Source: Molanna angustata (lineage: Eukaryota > Arthropoda > Insecta > Trichoptera > Molannidae). Taken from it: a stretch of 64,000 bases of DNA. Shown here in pieces: positions 51,741 to 62,068 of the stretch (its first letter is position 1; each line of letters begins with the position of its first letter). The notes below the pieces were generated by a model, which was not told where the DNA came from, did no database searches, and worked only from the letters and a program-made list of their open reading frames with translations. The stretch lies in the NCBI GenBank assembly GCA_963576475.1, contig OY754990.1, positions 14,315,061 to 14,379,060 of the forward strand, given 5' to 3'. Both the position numbers and the translations under genes were made by a program.

Positions 51741-53029
51741 TCCAGTGTGGTCACAAACTGTAGCTACAAGATTGTTATTTTCCTTTTGTGAATGTAAGTC
51801 ATTAATTTTGTTGTTTTGCACATAGCAAGCGGACTGTTCAAGCACGCTTGCTCCGCGACATTATACTTATGTTTCCAGTCGGTTCCCCTGAGTGAGATAT
51901 CTGATTGCTCAACTCACATGCGTGTAGGAAAGCGACTAGCTTCGAGTTCGCCAATTATTGTTAAGTTTGTTTGGGTAAGGCTGAAGAGAGTTCGCCTATT
52001 AGATTGGCAACTCTAATTCTTTCGGTGCTCCCCCCCTGTATTGTTCATCAATGGAGTGTTTTCCTAGAATTAATCATAGCTATAGGTAGAAGCTAGTTGC
52101 CGAACATTGGTATCTGTACCACACCGCTGCGCAACCCAACATATAACCCCGATCGTGTCGTATCGCGAGTAGGAGTCCTTATTCGAGTCTAACCTAGGTT
52201 TCAACGAAGTTTGAACATAAGTATGATTCCGAACTCGCACAATTAGGGCGTATTCCTTCTGAATGCTATAATCAATTATGATTCACGTACGAAACCTTGA
52301 TCTTGAGTAGGGGGGCACATACCTTAAGTATGTTACCCATTGCCTACACCCTCGACAAACCTACGATGACCAAGAGTCACTAGGTCGGTCTCACTACTGG
52401 AGGTGGTTGCGATGTACTGGTGTGACCAGCCGAGAACACGCAACTCACCACATTCCTCATAAACTAAGAATCTGGTCGTGGTTATAAGTTTCTCTCGTTA
52501 CTTCTCTTCATTACAGTTAGGGTCTTTCATTCTCCCCAATTTGCACAGGCCGGCTTACGGAATTTTTTTTTCTTTTCTTTTTCTTTTTGTTTGGGTAACT
52601 TTGATTGGAGTGTAGCGAGCGGTACGCTCGCTACGTATTTAAATAATCATCTTTTCAAATTTAAATTTCGCGGCAGTAATTACGTCTTGAACTAGTTCAA
52701 GGTCTCGCGAAAGACGCAGCTGTGTCACAAGCGGCCCGCCCCGCTCCCCTCGAACACCTACCGTCTCCCCCCGTCAACTTCCGCCAGCCAGTCGGCGTCT
52801 GTTGCAACGATCATAAAGCAACGCGGTGTTTCGTCCGCAATTAATTAGCGAATTTCACTCAATTCGTTGTGTTTTATGCCTGAAATCGATGTAAGGCATT
52901 GTAACTAAACAGAGAATGTTGTTATAAACTAGTTATCTAAAAATCCGAGTCGGATCTCTGAGTATACCGCCTTACGCGTGATGGAGGCGTATAAAACAAC
53001 ATCGCAACACATACTTCGGTTCGGTTTTT
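51741..53029. other. Mid-GC non-coding DNA between arrays
   Basis: No protein homology recognised. GC-richer than the usual background and continuous in composition with the arrays on both sides; together 50.3-54.2 kb may be one very long LTR/UTR of the upstream gypsy family or a separate satellite domain. Confidence 0.4.
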
Positions 53030-54165
53030 AATTTTATTAATTTTTCAAAGTGACCTCGCGTAGGTGTGTGAATGCATAACGAAGTGTTAAAATCTCAATC
53101 TGCTGCGCATGAGCAATACCTTTTGAATAAATGGTAGCAAGCCATACTTCGTGACTGTTTTTCAATTTCATTAATTTTCAAAGTGACTTCGCGTAGTTGT
53201 ATGAACACATAACGAAGTGTTAACATCTCAATCTGCTGCGTATGAGCAATACCTTTTGAATAAATGGTAGCAAGCCATACTTCGTGACTGTTTTTCAATT
53301 TCATTAATTTTCAAAGTGACTTCGCGTAGTTGTATGAACACATAACGAAGTGTTAACATCTCAATCTGCTGCGTATGAGCAATACCTTTTGAATAAATGG
53401 TAGCAAGCCATACTTCGTGACTGTTTTTCAATTTCATTAATTTTCAAAGTGACTTCGCGTAGTTGTATGAACACATAACGAAGTGTTAACATCTCAATCT
53501 GCTGCGTATGAGCAATACCTTTTGAATAAATGGTAGCAAGCCATACTTCGTGACTGTTTTTCAATTTCATTAATTTTCAAAGTGACTTCGCGTAGTTGTA
53601 TGAACACATAACGAAGTGTTAACATCTCAATCTGCTGCGTATGAACAATACCTTTTGAATAAATGGTAGCAAGCCATACTTCGTGACTGTTTTTTTATTT
53701 CATTAATTTTCAAAGTGACTTCGCGTAGTTGTACGAACACATAACGAAGTGTTAACATCTCAATCTGCTGCGCATGAGCAATACCTTTTGAATAAAGGGT
53801 AGCAAGCCATACTTCGTGACTGTTTTTTTTATTTCATTAATTTTCAAAGTGACTTCGCGTAGTTGTATGAACACATAACGAAGTGTTAACATCTCAATCT
53901 GCTGCGTATGAGCAATACCTTTTGAATAAATGGTAGCAAGCCATACTTCGTGACAGTTTTTTAATTTCATTAATTTTCCAAGTGACTTGGCGTAGTTGTA
54001 TGAACACATAGCGAAGTGTTAACAGAGCAATCTGCTACGTAGGATCATTACCTTTTAAATAAAGGGTCGCAAGACTTACTTCGTGACAGTTTTGTAATTT
54101 TTATTAATCTTCAAAGTGACTTCGCGTAGTTGTATGAACACATAACGAAGTGTTAACACCTCTGT
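53030..54165 (+). repeat. 133-bp satellite, about 8.4 copies
   Basis: The motif GAGCAATACCTTTTGAATAA recurs at 53112, 53245, 53378, 53511, 53644, 53777 and about 53911, with a diverged one at 54044. Copies 2-5 are nearly identical; outer copies are more diverged, the usual signature of unequal exchange. The unit also holds CATAACGAAGTGTTAACATC. Frames of 69 codons in each unit are artefacts with a 133-bp (non-multiple of 3) period. Confidence 0.95.
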
Positions 54166-55209
54166 CTGCCACACGGGATGTATACAACTGACAGTATGCC
54201 AACTACCTTGTTATCACCTCGGATTAGGCTTCTCCCCTTGATGAGAGAAAGTCTGGAACGCCTTCAACATTAGATCGCCCCTGCCGCTTCTCTTCTTCAC
54301 CCCCATCACGGTTGGAAACATCAGGCCTTGTTGAGTACGTGATAAGGCAATTTCACCCCTTCGTCGGACTAAAGGTTTGAGATCATTGACTTTCGCACAC
54401 CCCCTTTACGTGAATCGTCCTTAGAATTACTGATATCGACATACCCTTAGAACTAAGTCTGGTAAAAAAAAAATTCCTTAATTACTCAGTGTTGGGCCTT
54501 CGGCCTGAAAAATAAATTTAATCTGGAACTGACTTTTGAAATATTCAAATACTTAAGGCTTATATAAATGTACAATAGTGATCACTGTTTATTTTAATTA
54601 GTTGGCCACCCTAGAAAGTAAGACTATTCTTAATCATCAAACATCACCATCATTACCTCATATCACACTAACCCATATGTACCATTATATGCCTAATTAA
54701 ATTTTGTCTTTCTTACACAAAAGAATATACAGTTTTGTTCTGGTCACGCTCTCTGTTTCTCAATTATCCACCTGTATTCCCTCTGAGAATCAAAGAAATG
54801 CTCTACCGTGTGTCCTAGCCGGACGATAGTGGATCCAGCAGAAGCAAAAGATCTGGTATGGGTTTAATTTTATGAATAACAATGAATTGTACTTCATTTC
54901 ATTACAGTCAATAACTGGTGCCATTAGTAAAGACAACTGCAGTATATTTGTAGTTTTACAGAAAATGCTTCTATGTTATTGACAAATTTTAAACAAATAC
55001 TTTTGTGTTTTTTTTATATTAAAACAACCTTTTTTCCCTAACAGTATTTTGAATATAAACCTTGTAAATATATGAGGTTTCGAAGAAAAGTTTTTTTGTG
55101 AAACAGAAGACCTAAGGAGATGGTGGATATTTGGAAGTAATTGAGTATACATATTTTTTTAACTTTTTCTATCGACAATACTTGATGGAATTTGATTATA
55201 ATATATTAC
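54166..55209. other. Non-coding DNA, no gene seen
   Basis: The first 300 bp keep the mid-GC composition of the repeat domain (to about 54490), then AT-rich background. Nothing recognised. Confidence 0.45.
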
Positions 55210-55378
55210 AATAAAATACAGATTTATGATTTTCTTCAACTAAATTTAATTGAATAACTAGTTTCGCTCTAGACGAGCATATTCTGAGTGGTCCACTACT
55301 CAAGAGAATGCTCGTCTAGAGCAAAAATAGTTAGTCAATAAAATTTAGTAGAAGAAAATTACAAATGTGCATTTTAAT
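55210..55378. mobile_element. Fold-back MITE-like element
   Basis: A near-complete inverted repeat: 55229-55285 pairs with about 55301-55359 (TTTCTTC / GAAGAAA, GCTCTAGACGAGCAT / ATGCTCGTCTAGAGC), and weaker pairing extends to about 55210 and 55378. The centre AGTGG-T-CCACT folds too, so almost the whole 170 bp is one hairpin. No target duplication fixed. Confidence 0.75.
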
Positions 55379-55896
55379 AGAGTACCTATATATTATGCAT
55401 CATGTCAAGTATTTTTATATGATCAAACAAGCAAAAATTTTAAGACTAGATTATGTTAAAAGACTAGAAAATGCAATTTAAAATTTCTAGGAGATAAATT
55501 TCTAATAGGGAATATCATTTGTTGGTGGAAAAGATGAAGGTATAGGGAGTTACCTTGCCTCGATATTTATTGTGCTGGTTCTGAATAATCTTTTCACCAC
55601 ATTCACAGCGTAGTATGAAAACTTTGACACTTCACTAGTAATTCACAAGTTAATTAATTTCAGCGGATTTTGAAGATATAATTTTAAGAGCGGTGCGGTG
55701 CGGTGTGCTAGTCAAGATGACAGTTGATATAATGAGAAAATTTATATGCAACAGTGATATGTAATGAATAGATATGCAATAGAATTCAAAAATCTGCACA
55801 CTAAAACATGAGTCCTAATCAAAACATGTGTCCTAGCGAATATTAGTCGTTGACGAACCTTTGTACGTGTCGCTTCTCACTTATTTGTAATTGAAA
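55379..55896. other. AT-rich DNA, no gene seen
   Basis: Nothing recognised apart from GCGGTGCGGTGCGGTG at about 55689-55704. It could contain the promoter of the THAP-like remnant that follows, but no motif supports this. Confidence 0.35.
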
Positions 55897-56425
55897 ATGA
55901 CATTCTGTGTCGTAAAATGTTGCCGTAATAGGTCTAATGTTGTGAAGAAAGACGATGGAGTTACTTTTCATAAGAAAGTACAAAAATATAATCGAAATTT
56001 ATCCATTTTAGATCGAAAAAACCTTGGATATTTTAAATTTTTATTTTCTTATTCGGGAATGACCGTTGGATACTGTCTAGACTTAAAAAAACGTGTACAC
56101 TACTAAAAAGGTCGTTTCATTTCTTACATGTACATAAAGATGTTTATTATATTGTTTTTACATATTGTTTTTTCTTGTGAATGTGTCAAAATTGTTTGCT
56201 GGTATGAAATATGTACGATACTCAGCTAAACTGGCATATTAGGGCTTTCACAAATTTTATTTTTAAATTATTTTTATTTCAATCAGGTTTCCAAATGCAA
56301 TACGAAGGGGAGAAAAGTAGATTAAATTTTTAAGAGAAATCGCTGTGATCAATATTGGTGTCCATCAAAATATTCACGCATTTGTTCAAAGCACTTTAAA
56401 AATGAAATTTTTATTGACAAACATT
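55897..56425 (+). pseudogene. Decayed THAP-domain coding remnant
   Basis: The ATG at 55897 begins a THAP zinc finger: MTFCVVKCCRNRSNVVKKD then GVTFHK, matching the C-X2-4-C start and the VTFHK motif. The frame then leaves the family. After about 300 bp, following a possible acceptor (TTTCAATCAG near 56286), further THAP pieces appear: FPNAIRRGEK in one frame and RCDQYWCPSKYSRICSKHF in another, the latter with the domain's closing C-X2-H. Stops (TAG, TAA) and a frame break between them argue for a pseudogene, though an intron may explain the first gap. THAP domains occur in host regulators and in P-element-type transposases; no transposase body follows, so I cannot tell which. Confidence 0.65.
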
Positions 56426-56525
56426 TTTTTTAACATCTCAATAGAGACGAAGTTGGGATATTGTAGAAGAACCAGGAACTCATTGCAACTACAGGGCTTC
56501 CGACCTGTCATCGGTTGGTTTACCT
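56405..56525 (+). repeat. Direct repeat next to the THAP remnant, copy 1
   Basis: TTTTTATTGACAAACATTTT, GGGATATTGTAGAAGAACCA and GACCTGTCATCGG recur at 56927-57045 in the same order, about 520 bp away, with a few differences. It begins inside the THAP homology, so part of the gene seems to have been duplicated. Confidence 0.8.
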
Positions 56526-56926
56526 GATCACTTTATGCGCTTGCGCAACGTTCACCAATTATGCCTTCTTATTGAGTTCCCTTATAAATGTAATTTTTGA
56601 AAATTCTATATATTTGAATAGTGTGTAACAATTTACCTGAAAATAAGGAACTATACTATTGCCATCTATGGAGTAACGGAAAAGCCTTTTTTTAACGCCA
56701 TCTATTGAGAAATCAAGAAATTAGTTTATTTGTAAACAATGAAAGCAACAGTCCTTATAAATGAGATTACGGTGTCTCGCATAGATGTCACCCCTGAACT
56801 GCGCCAGAAATATTATTTCATTTTTGGCTTTTTTACCTACTAATACCAATGTGTATGTAAATCGAATATTGTTTTAATTGCATATACGCAAATATTGGCT
56901 TTTTTTCCCTTTCGGGAGTCAAATGA
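56526..56926. other. Spacer between direct repeats
   Basis: AT-rich with TAACGCCATCTATTGAG and GCCATCTATGGAGTAACGG forming a small internal duplication (about 56660-56715). No gene seen. Confidence 0.45.
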
Positions 56927-57045
56927 TATTTTTATTGACAAACATTTTTTTAACATCTCAATTGGGACGAAGATGGGATATTGTAGAAGAACCAGGAACT
57001 CGAGGCACCTACAGGGCTTACGACCTGTCATCGGCTGGTTTACGA
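56927..57045 (+). repeat. Direct repeat next to the THAP remnant, copy 2
   Basis: Second copy of 56405-56525; it keeps GGGACGAAGATGGGATATTG and ends ATCGGCTGGTTTACG. Confidence 0.8.
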
Positions 57046-57089
57046 CTTATATGACGTAAACACTAATACCCTGAATAGGTTAACAGCTT

Positions 57090-57888
57090 GATGATACGTA
57101 TGTATGTATGTATGGCGATTAAGTACATATCAAACTACCTATAAAGGGTCCCCGTATTTAGATATTATGTATTCTTTCATACAAATTGTATGAAGCAATA
57201 CCGTCACTAAATTCAATTTTTTACAAACATTGTTAAGAAAAGTTTGATATATTTACTACAATGCGCATATTTTTTATAGTAAATTGAATTCTCATTTTTC
57301 ATTTTTCGATAAGTACTTAAAAAAGTGGAAATGTAGGCAGTTAAAAGAAGACAACAATTTGTCATACCAATTTTTTGTTTCTTAATAAAAACAGATTGAG
57401 AAACCCTAGAATTATTTTTTAAAAAAACTTTATCGAGATATTGTATTTGTCTATATTTATACAAAATTTCAGCTTTATAGATTTTACAGAGTTTGAGATA
57501 TGTGGAAAAATACAATAAAAATTAAAATGTTGATAACCCCTGACTGGAACAAAAATTTGAAATTCTGAATATAAAAGTATTGTGTACCTAAAATTAAGTA
57601 TACATTCTGAAATTTTAGGATCTGAGCATCCAGCGTATCAAAAGTTATAAGGGACACACACATAGACCCACACATACAAAACGCACATAACATGTTCTAC
57701 TCCAAATTCTGAGTAAATCCATGTATAGAACATATATGCTGCGAAGCCTCCAAGTTGGTGTTTTTTGCATGCAAAAAACACCAACACCACGCCATACAAA
57801 ATGTTCCTAATATTCCCAATACGCGTGTTGGGTTTATACTGCCGATTCAATAAAATAAATAAATTCTCTTGAACGAATCTACAATTGG
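57090..57888 (-). mobile_element. Dispersed repeat, copy C (inverted, diverged)
   Basis: Minus-strand relative of A2 and B: its 5' end is at about 57888 (TCCAATTGTAGATTCG, two changes from the family start) and it holds the TTCGCAGCATATATG and AACTTTTGATCCGC-like blocks and a degenerate GT tract. The 3' hairpin/CTAG end is not recognisable. A perfect 32-bp palindrome (57754-57785) occurs where the other copies have a single AAAAAACACCAA. Confidence 0.75.
57754..57785. repeat. Perfect 32-bp palindrome in copy C
   Basis: The 16-bp arm GTTGGTGTTTTTTGCA is followed immediately by its complement, with no loop. Copies A2 and B carry only one arm, so it arose in this copy. Confidence 0.9.
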
Positions 57889-58092
57889 ATTACTACATAC
57901 ATTCAAATCATCACGTCATGTGCCCTTCATTATTTCGCCATTATATGTTATTTTTTAGTGTTTAGTTATTAAGGATTTTTTGTTTTTAATAAAATGTTTT
58001 ATTTATTTATTTATTAAAATCCTTTTTACAAGTATAATAATAACAATAAGTACAATATAACTTTATACAGTAGTTAATAAAAATTATAAGTT

Positions 58093-58291
58093 TTTTTTTT
58101 TTTTTTATAAAAAAAAATGAATATGTCCTTGTTAAACAAATACATATACATCTTCCTACGTTCCCTAAAATAAGCAAATAAATGCTTGTGCTTAGGTGAA
58201 CGAAATCGGTCGAGGCAGGATTCGAACTCGCGACCACTGGATTACTAGCCCAGCGCGCTAACCGCTCTGCCACCGACCCATCTAGTTATAC
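58093..58291 (-). mobile_element. tRNA-derived SINE (Thr-like head), copy 2
   Basis: Same family as 14195-14397. The head folds like a tRNA with loop CTAGTAA (anticodon AGT, Thr) and B-box GAGTTCGAATCC; five base pairs of an acceptor-like stem remain. TATAAGT flanks it (58086-58092 and 58292-58298), so it inserted into the LINE 3' UTR and is the younger of the two. Confidence 0.88.
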
Positions 58292-58581
58292 TATAAGTAA
58301 GAAAAAGTTAAGTTTGTCATTAGTGTATACGTTTATATATTTTAATTTGTGGATTAGGCTACTCTACTAGGCTATGCCTGTACCAGAGTAGCGTTATATA
58401 AATCAGTTCTATTATTTTAATTCGTCATAGTGTTAGTTATTTTTGTAAGGTTTTGTGGTAGGTTGAAGTAATGATGTGCAAGTATGTATGTATATATTTT
58501 AGTGTTGTATGAGAGTAAAAAAAAATGCTTGATGTAGAAAGGGCTAATGATAATATAATTTTGATTTTTTTTATAAGTCGT

Positions 58582-61344
58582 CTAAGCAGTAATATTAAAT
58601 AATTCTTCTGTTTCTTTTCGTCCTTTGGTAATTAACCAGTTGTTTGCTATGGCTTTCAATTTGATATGTGAGTAGGTTCTTAATAGTGGAAAGTCAGTTT
58701 TGAAGAGGTTAAATATTTTTGGACCTATGTACGCGTAATTTTTCTGGCCATGTGTTGTCTTAGTTTTTGGAATTTCGTCAAGGTTTAGTAGTGCTTGCCT
58801 AGTATTGTGTGAATGTGAGTTGCTGGTTGTCATTTGGTGGTTTGAAGTTTTGATGTAGAAAGTGAGAGTTGACTTAACAAAAAGCTGTCTTACGTCTAGT
58901 ACATTAAATTCACTGAATAGTCTGTCTGAAGAGTATCTAAGTGGTTTTTTATTAATGACACGAAGTAAAGTTTTTTGCGCCGTTATAACCGTTTTTAATG
59001 TGGTTTTGTAAGTACCTCCCCAACTGGGAATCGCATAGCTTAAGAATGACTGGGCAAGGGCATAGTAGATAGTTTTGAGTTGGTGTTTCTTAAAAATATT
59101 GCGAATGGATTTAAATAGATAAATGAGTTTTAGAAGTTTTCCCGAAATTAATTCAATGTGTGGTTTCCAGTTTAAGTGTCTATCTATTATTATTCCTAAG
59201 TATTTCACATTATCTGTATTTTCGAGGGGGTTACAATTGCAATTTTGGTGTTGGCAGTCATGCATAATCAGTTTTAAATCGCTAGACGGTTGCCCTCTTT
59301 TATTGATACTGAATGTCAAATATTTAGTTTTTTTAAGATTTACTGTTAGCAAGTTGTTGTCCAGCCAGCTTTTTACTATGTTGCAACCCAGATCTGCCCC
59401 TTTGAAAACAAGATCCCATGTTGAAGCGTGAAACAGTAGTATTGTATCGTCCGCAAAGGTAATTATTTTTCCCCCCGTTTTTAGCTTACATAAATCGTTG
59501 ATGTATAAAATAAATAAGACCGGTCCTAGTGTACTGCCTTGAGGCACTCCGTATTTGATGTATTGATCGTCACTTTTAGTCTTGTCAAGTTGTATAAATT
59601 GTGTTCTGTCTGTAAGGTATGTTTTGAACCAGTTGTAGCTTGTTTCCGATAATCCAGTCTGTTTTAGTTTGTGTAGCATTTTTTCATGTGATACCGTGTC
59701 AAAAGCTTTCGTTAAATCTAGTACTATTGCTAAACATTTTTTCTTATTGTCAAGTTTATCAGAAATATAACCAACAACTTCCTGAATTGCTTCTTGCGTA
59801 CCCCGATTTTTCCTGAATCCAAACTGGTTATTGGCTAATATTTGATGTTTTTCTAAGAAATTGGTGAGTTGATTGCATACACATTTTTCAAGAAGCTTTG
59901 ATAATAAATTTAAAATGGATATAGGTCGGTAGTTGTTTGGATCGTCTTTTTTGCCTGTTTTGTGTATGGGTGTAATTTTAGCAGTTTTTAATTGGGAAGG
60001 GAAAATACCGTTGGTGATGCTTAAGTTAAAAATATGAACTATAGGTTTTAATAATCTCTCTTTGAATGATTTAATTACTCTAGCGGAAATACCGTCCGGG
60101 CCTGGAGAGCAGTCAATGTTCAGGTCGTCTATGATTTTTCCTACATCTTTGTAACAGATGGTTGTGATTTCAAATTTGGGAAGGTGGGATCCGTTTGTTA
60201 TTATGTTGTCTTGGTGTGGTTGCTGTTGTGAGTTGTTTAATAATTTTCGGGCTAATGTTTCACCAATTGTGGAGAAATGTAGGTTTAGTTTGTCTGCTAT
60301 TTCTTTGGTGTCGGTTATGGTAGTGTTGTTATGAGTTAATGAGTTAATGCTTGTCTTTTTATGTTTTTCAATACCATTCAACTCTTTTACGACGTTCCAT
60401 ATGGTTTTAGTGTTATTATTTTGATCAATTTTTTGTTTGTAGTATCTTTCCTTTCTCTTTTTTATTATGTTGTTGCATATATTACGGTATCTTTTGTAAT
60501 ACTGATATAGTGATTGGTTAAATGGATGTTTTTTTACTTGTTGATGCAGTTGGTCACGTTTGTGTGTGCACTTTATTATATTCGTTGTTATCCAAGGTTT
60601 TATGCATTTGTTTCTTTTTTTAACATGAGTGGTAGTATTTTTTTCAATATGTTTGTTAAGAATGTCTAAAAATTTTGATAAAGCTACATCCGTTTGCTTT
60701 TCCTTTATTACGTCTATCCAGCTTTCTGTGATTAGATCAGTTTTTAGTAATTCAAAGTTAGTTTGTTGAATGTTTGTTATATGTTGTTTAGACTGTTGTT
60801 TTGTTGTGCTGTCGTATAGTCCTAGTACAGTACTGTAATGGTCAGTGATTGTTGATTTAATAACGGCAGACTGTATGCTCAGTTTTGATTTGACAAATAT
60901 GTGGTCTAAACATGAATCAGAATCTCTACATTCCCGTGTCGTTACGTTTATTGTTTTAAGATACCCGTGTGCTGACATAAGACACTCGTATTCATGCGAT
61001 TGTTTGTGTTTGAGACCAATAGTGTTGATATTGATGTCACCCGCTATGATGCTAGTTTGATATATATTGATGTTGAGAATGTTTTCTTCTAAGGAGTTTA
61101 AGAACTCTGTAATGCATGGGTTGCTAGGTGATCTGTAGATAGCTAGTATTGCAAGTGTATTATTTAAAACTATTTTTAAACAATTTGCTTGTAATAAGTT
61201 TGATTCAATAACAGTGAAATTTTTTATTTGTCTATTAATATATACAACAACACCGTCCGACCTGTTTTGTGAAATTTCTGTCCTGAATGCTTCATAATTA
61301 TTGATGGTTCTGAGTAAAGTGTTCTGAAAATGTACAATATACAT
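58582..61344 (-). CDS. LINE ORF2 (endonuclease-reverse transcriptase)
   Basis: Open for 920 codons without a stop. It begins part-way through the AP endonuclease (SDGVVVYINRQIKNF, SIIAGDININTIG, SCLDHIFVKSK, STITDHYSTVLGLYD); the N-terminal 50-100 residues that would carry the first catalytic motifs are absent. RT follows: ITPIHKTGKKDDPNNYRPIS, QFGFRKNRGTQEAI, IVLDLTKAFDTVSHEK, YGVPQGSTLGPVLF, and the palm FADDTILL near residue 631. The C-terminal part (SYAIPSWGGTYKT, THGQKNYAYIGPKIFN) is typical of CR1-group LINEs; there is no RNase H. It would prime cDNA on nicked DNA in the nucleus if complete. The long open frame suggests a recent insertion, but without the endonuclease start it is unlikely to be autonomous. 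Confidence 0.92.
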   Translation of the reverse strand: MYIVHFQNTLLRTINNYEAFRTEISQNRSDGVVVYINRQIKNFTVIESNLLQANCLKIVLNNTLAILAIYRSPSNPCITEFLNSLEENILNINIYQTSIIAGDININTIGLKHKQSHEYECLMSAHGYLKTINVTTRECRDSDSCLDHIFVKSKLSIQSAVIKSTITDHYSTVLGLYDSTTKQQSKQHITNIQQTNFELLKTDLITESWIDVIKEKQTDVALSKFLDILNKHIEKNTTTHVKKRNKCIKPWITTNIIKCTHKRDQLHQQVKKHPFNQSLYQYYKRYRNICNNIIKKRKERYYKQKIDQNNNTKTIWNVVKELNGIEKHKKTSINSLTHNNTTITDTKEIADKLNLHFSTIGETLARKLLNNSQQQPHQDNIITNGSHLPKFEITTICYKDVGKIIDDLNIDCSPGPDGISARVIKSFKERLLKPIVHIFNLSITNGIFPSQLKTAKITPIHKTGKKDDPNNYRPISILNLLSKLLEKCVCNQLTNFLEKHQILANNQFGFRKNRGTQEAIQEVVGYISDKLDNKKKCLAIVLDLTKAFDTVSHEKMLHKLKQTGLSETSYNWFKTYLTDRTQFIQLDKTKSDDQYIKYGVPQGSTLGPVLFILYINDLCKLKTGGKIITFADDTILLFHASTWDLVFKGADLGCNIVKSWLDNNLLTVNLKKTKYLTFSINKRGQPSSDLKLIMHDCQHQNCNCNPLENTDNVKYLGIIIDRHLNWKPHIELISGKLLKLIYLFKSIRNIFKKHQLKTIYYALAQSFLSYAIPSWGGTYKTTLKTVITAQKTLLRVINKKPLRYSSDRLFSEFNVLDVRQLFVKSTLTFYIKTSNHQMTTSNSHSHNTRQALLNLDEIPKTKTTHGQKNYAYIGPKIFNLFKTDFPLLRTYSHIKLKAIANNWLITKGRKETEELFNITA

Positions 61345-62068
61345 TCATAAAGTTCATGTAAAATACTGTATTTTGTATCGTTTTCTATTTTTATACGTAA
61401 ATATATTATATAGGTATACTTTTTACGCAGTAAGTATCTATTTAATTATTGTAATATTTTATTTTTTATGTATTTCGTAAGGTTAATTAAAAAAAAAATA
61501 TAAATGAAATACCTGACAACCCTGTCTCATCAAATGCATAAATAGGAGAGAGAGATTGTATCAGGCGTATGCAAACATAAGGGACGGAGAAATTGACTGT
61601 TATTAGATGCCGTGTGAGAGAAAGAAAGTGCGCCGAAAGGTATACATTAGAACAGGACAAAATACATTAGTTTTAAACTAGTACGAGACACTGCGGGACC
61701 TTTGGCGAGGCAGTTTTTTGAGAATAATTTGTATGGCATTGCAAATCTATTCATTACATATCACTGATATGCAAAAATACTTTTTTGCATATAGCTGGCA
61801 GGTATGTAGGTAGGTTGTTTTTAGGCCGAGGTAAACTAGGATAGGATAGGAAAGGTGTGTGTGTGTGTGTGTGTATATGCGTGTGTACCCAACTTTGCGT
61901 AACCATAACTCCCGGCCTTGGAGTATTACTCCAACAAAAAATTCAAAAAACATATGACTCACCGGATGGTAAAAGAAGAATACAAATTTAAACAATAGAG
62001 TGAAAAATTCAAATAAACGTAAACTAACTTAAAAAATAAAAAGAAATATTAAATTAAAAACATTTTGA
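61345..62068. other. AT-rich DNA with a (GT)n tract, no gene seen
   Basis: A GT microsatellite lies at 61855-61874. The end next to 62069 is probably 3' UTR or LTR of the BEL/Pao element (minus strand), but no repeat partner is in the window. Confidence 0.5.

Larger units (their letters stand above)
57998..61344 (-). mobile_element. CR1-like LINE, 5'-truncated, with a nested SINE
   Basis: Minus strand: ORF2 from 61344 to 58582, then a 3' UTR ending in (TAAA)n at about 58000-58016. A SINE sits in the 3' UTR. The 5' end is cut within the endonuclease. Sequence upstream of 61344 shows no further LINE homology. Confidence 0.82.

Noticed and set aside
53095..54009. Series of near-identical 69-85 codon minus-strand ORFs
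   Set aside because: They repeat with the 133-bp satellite period, which is not a multiple of three; they are chance frames in the array.
53030..54165. CRISPR-like array
   Set aside because: The repeats are directly adjacent with no unique spacers, and the context is eukaryotic.
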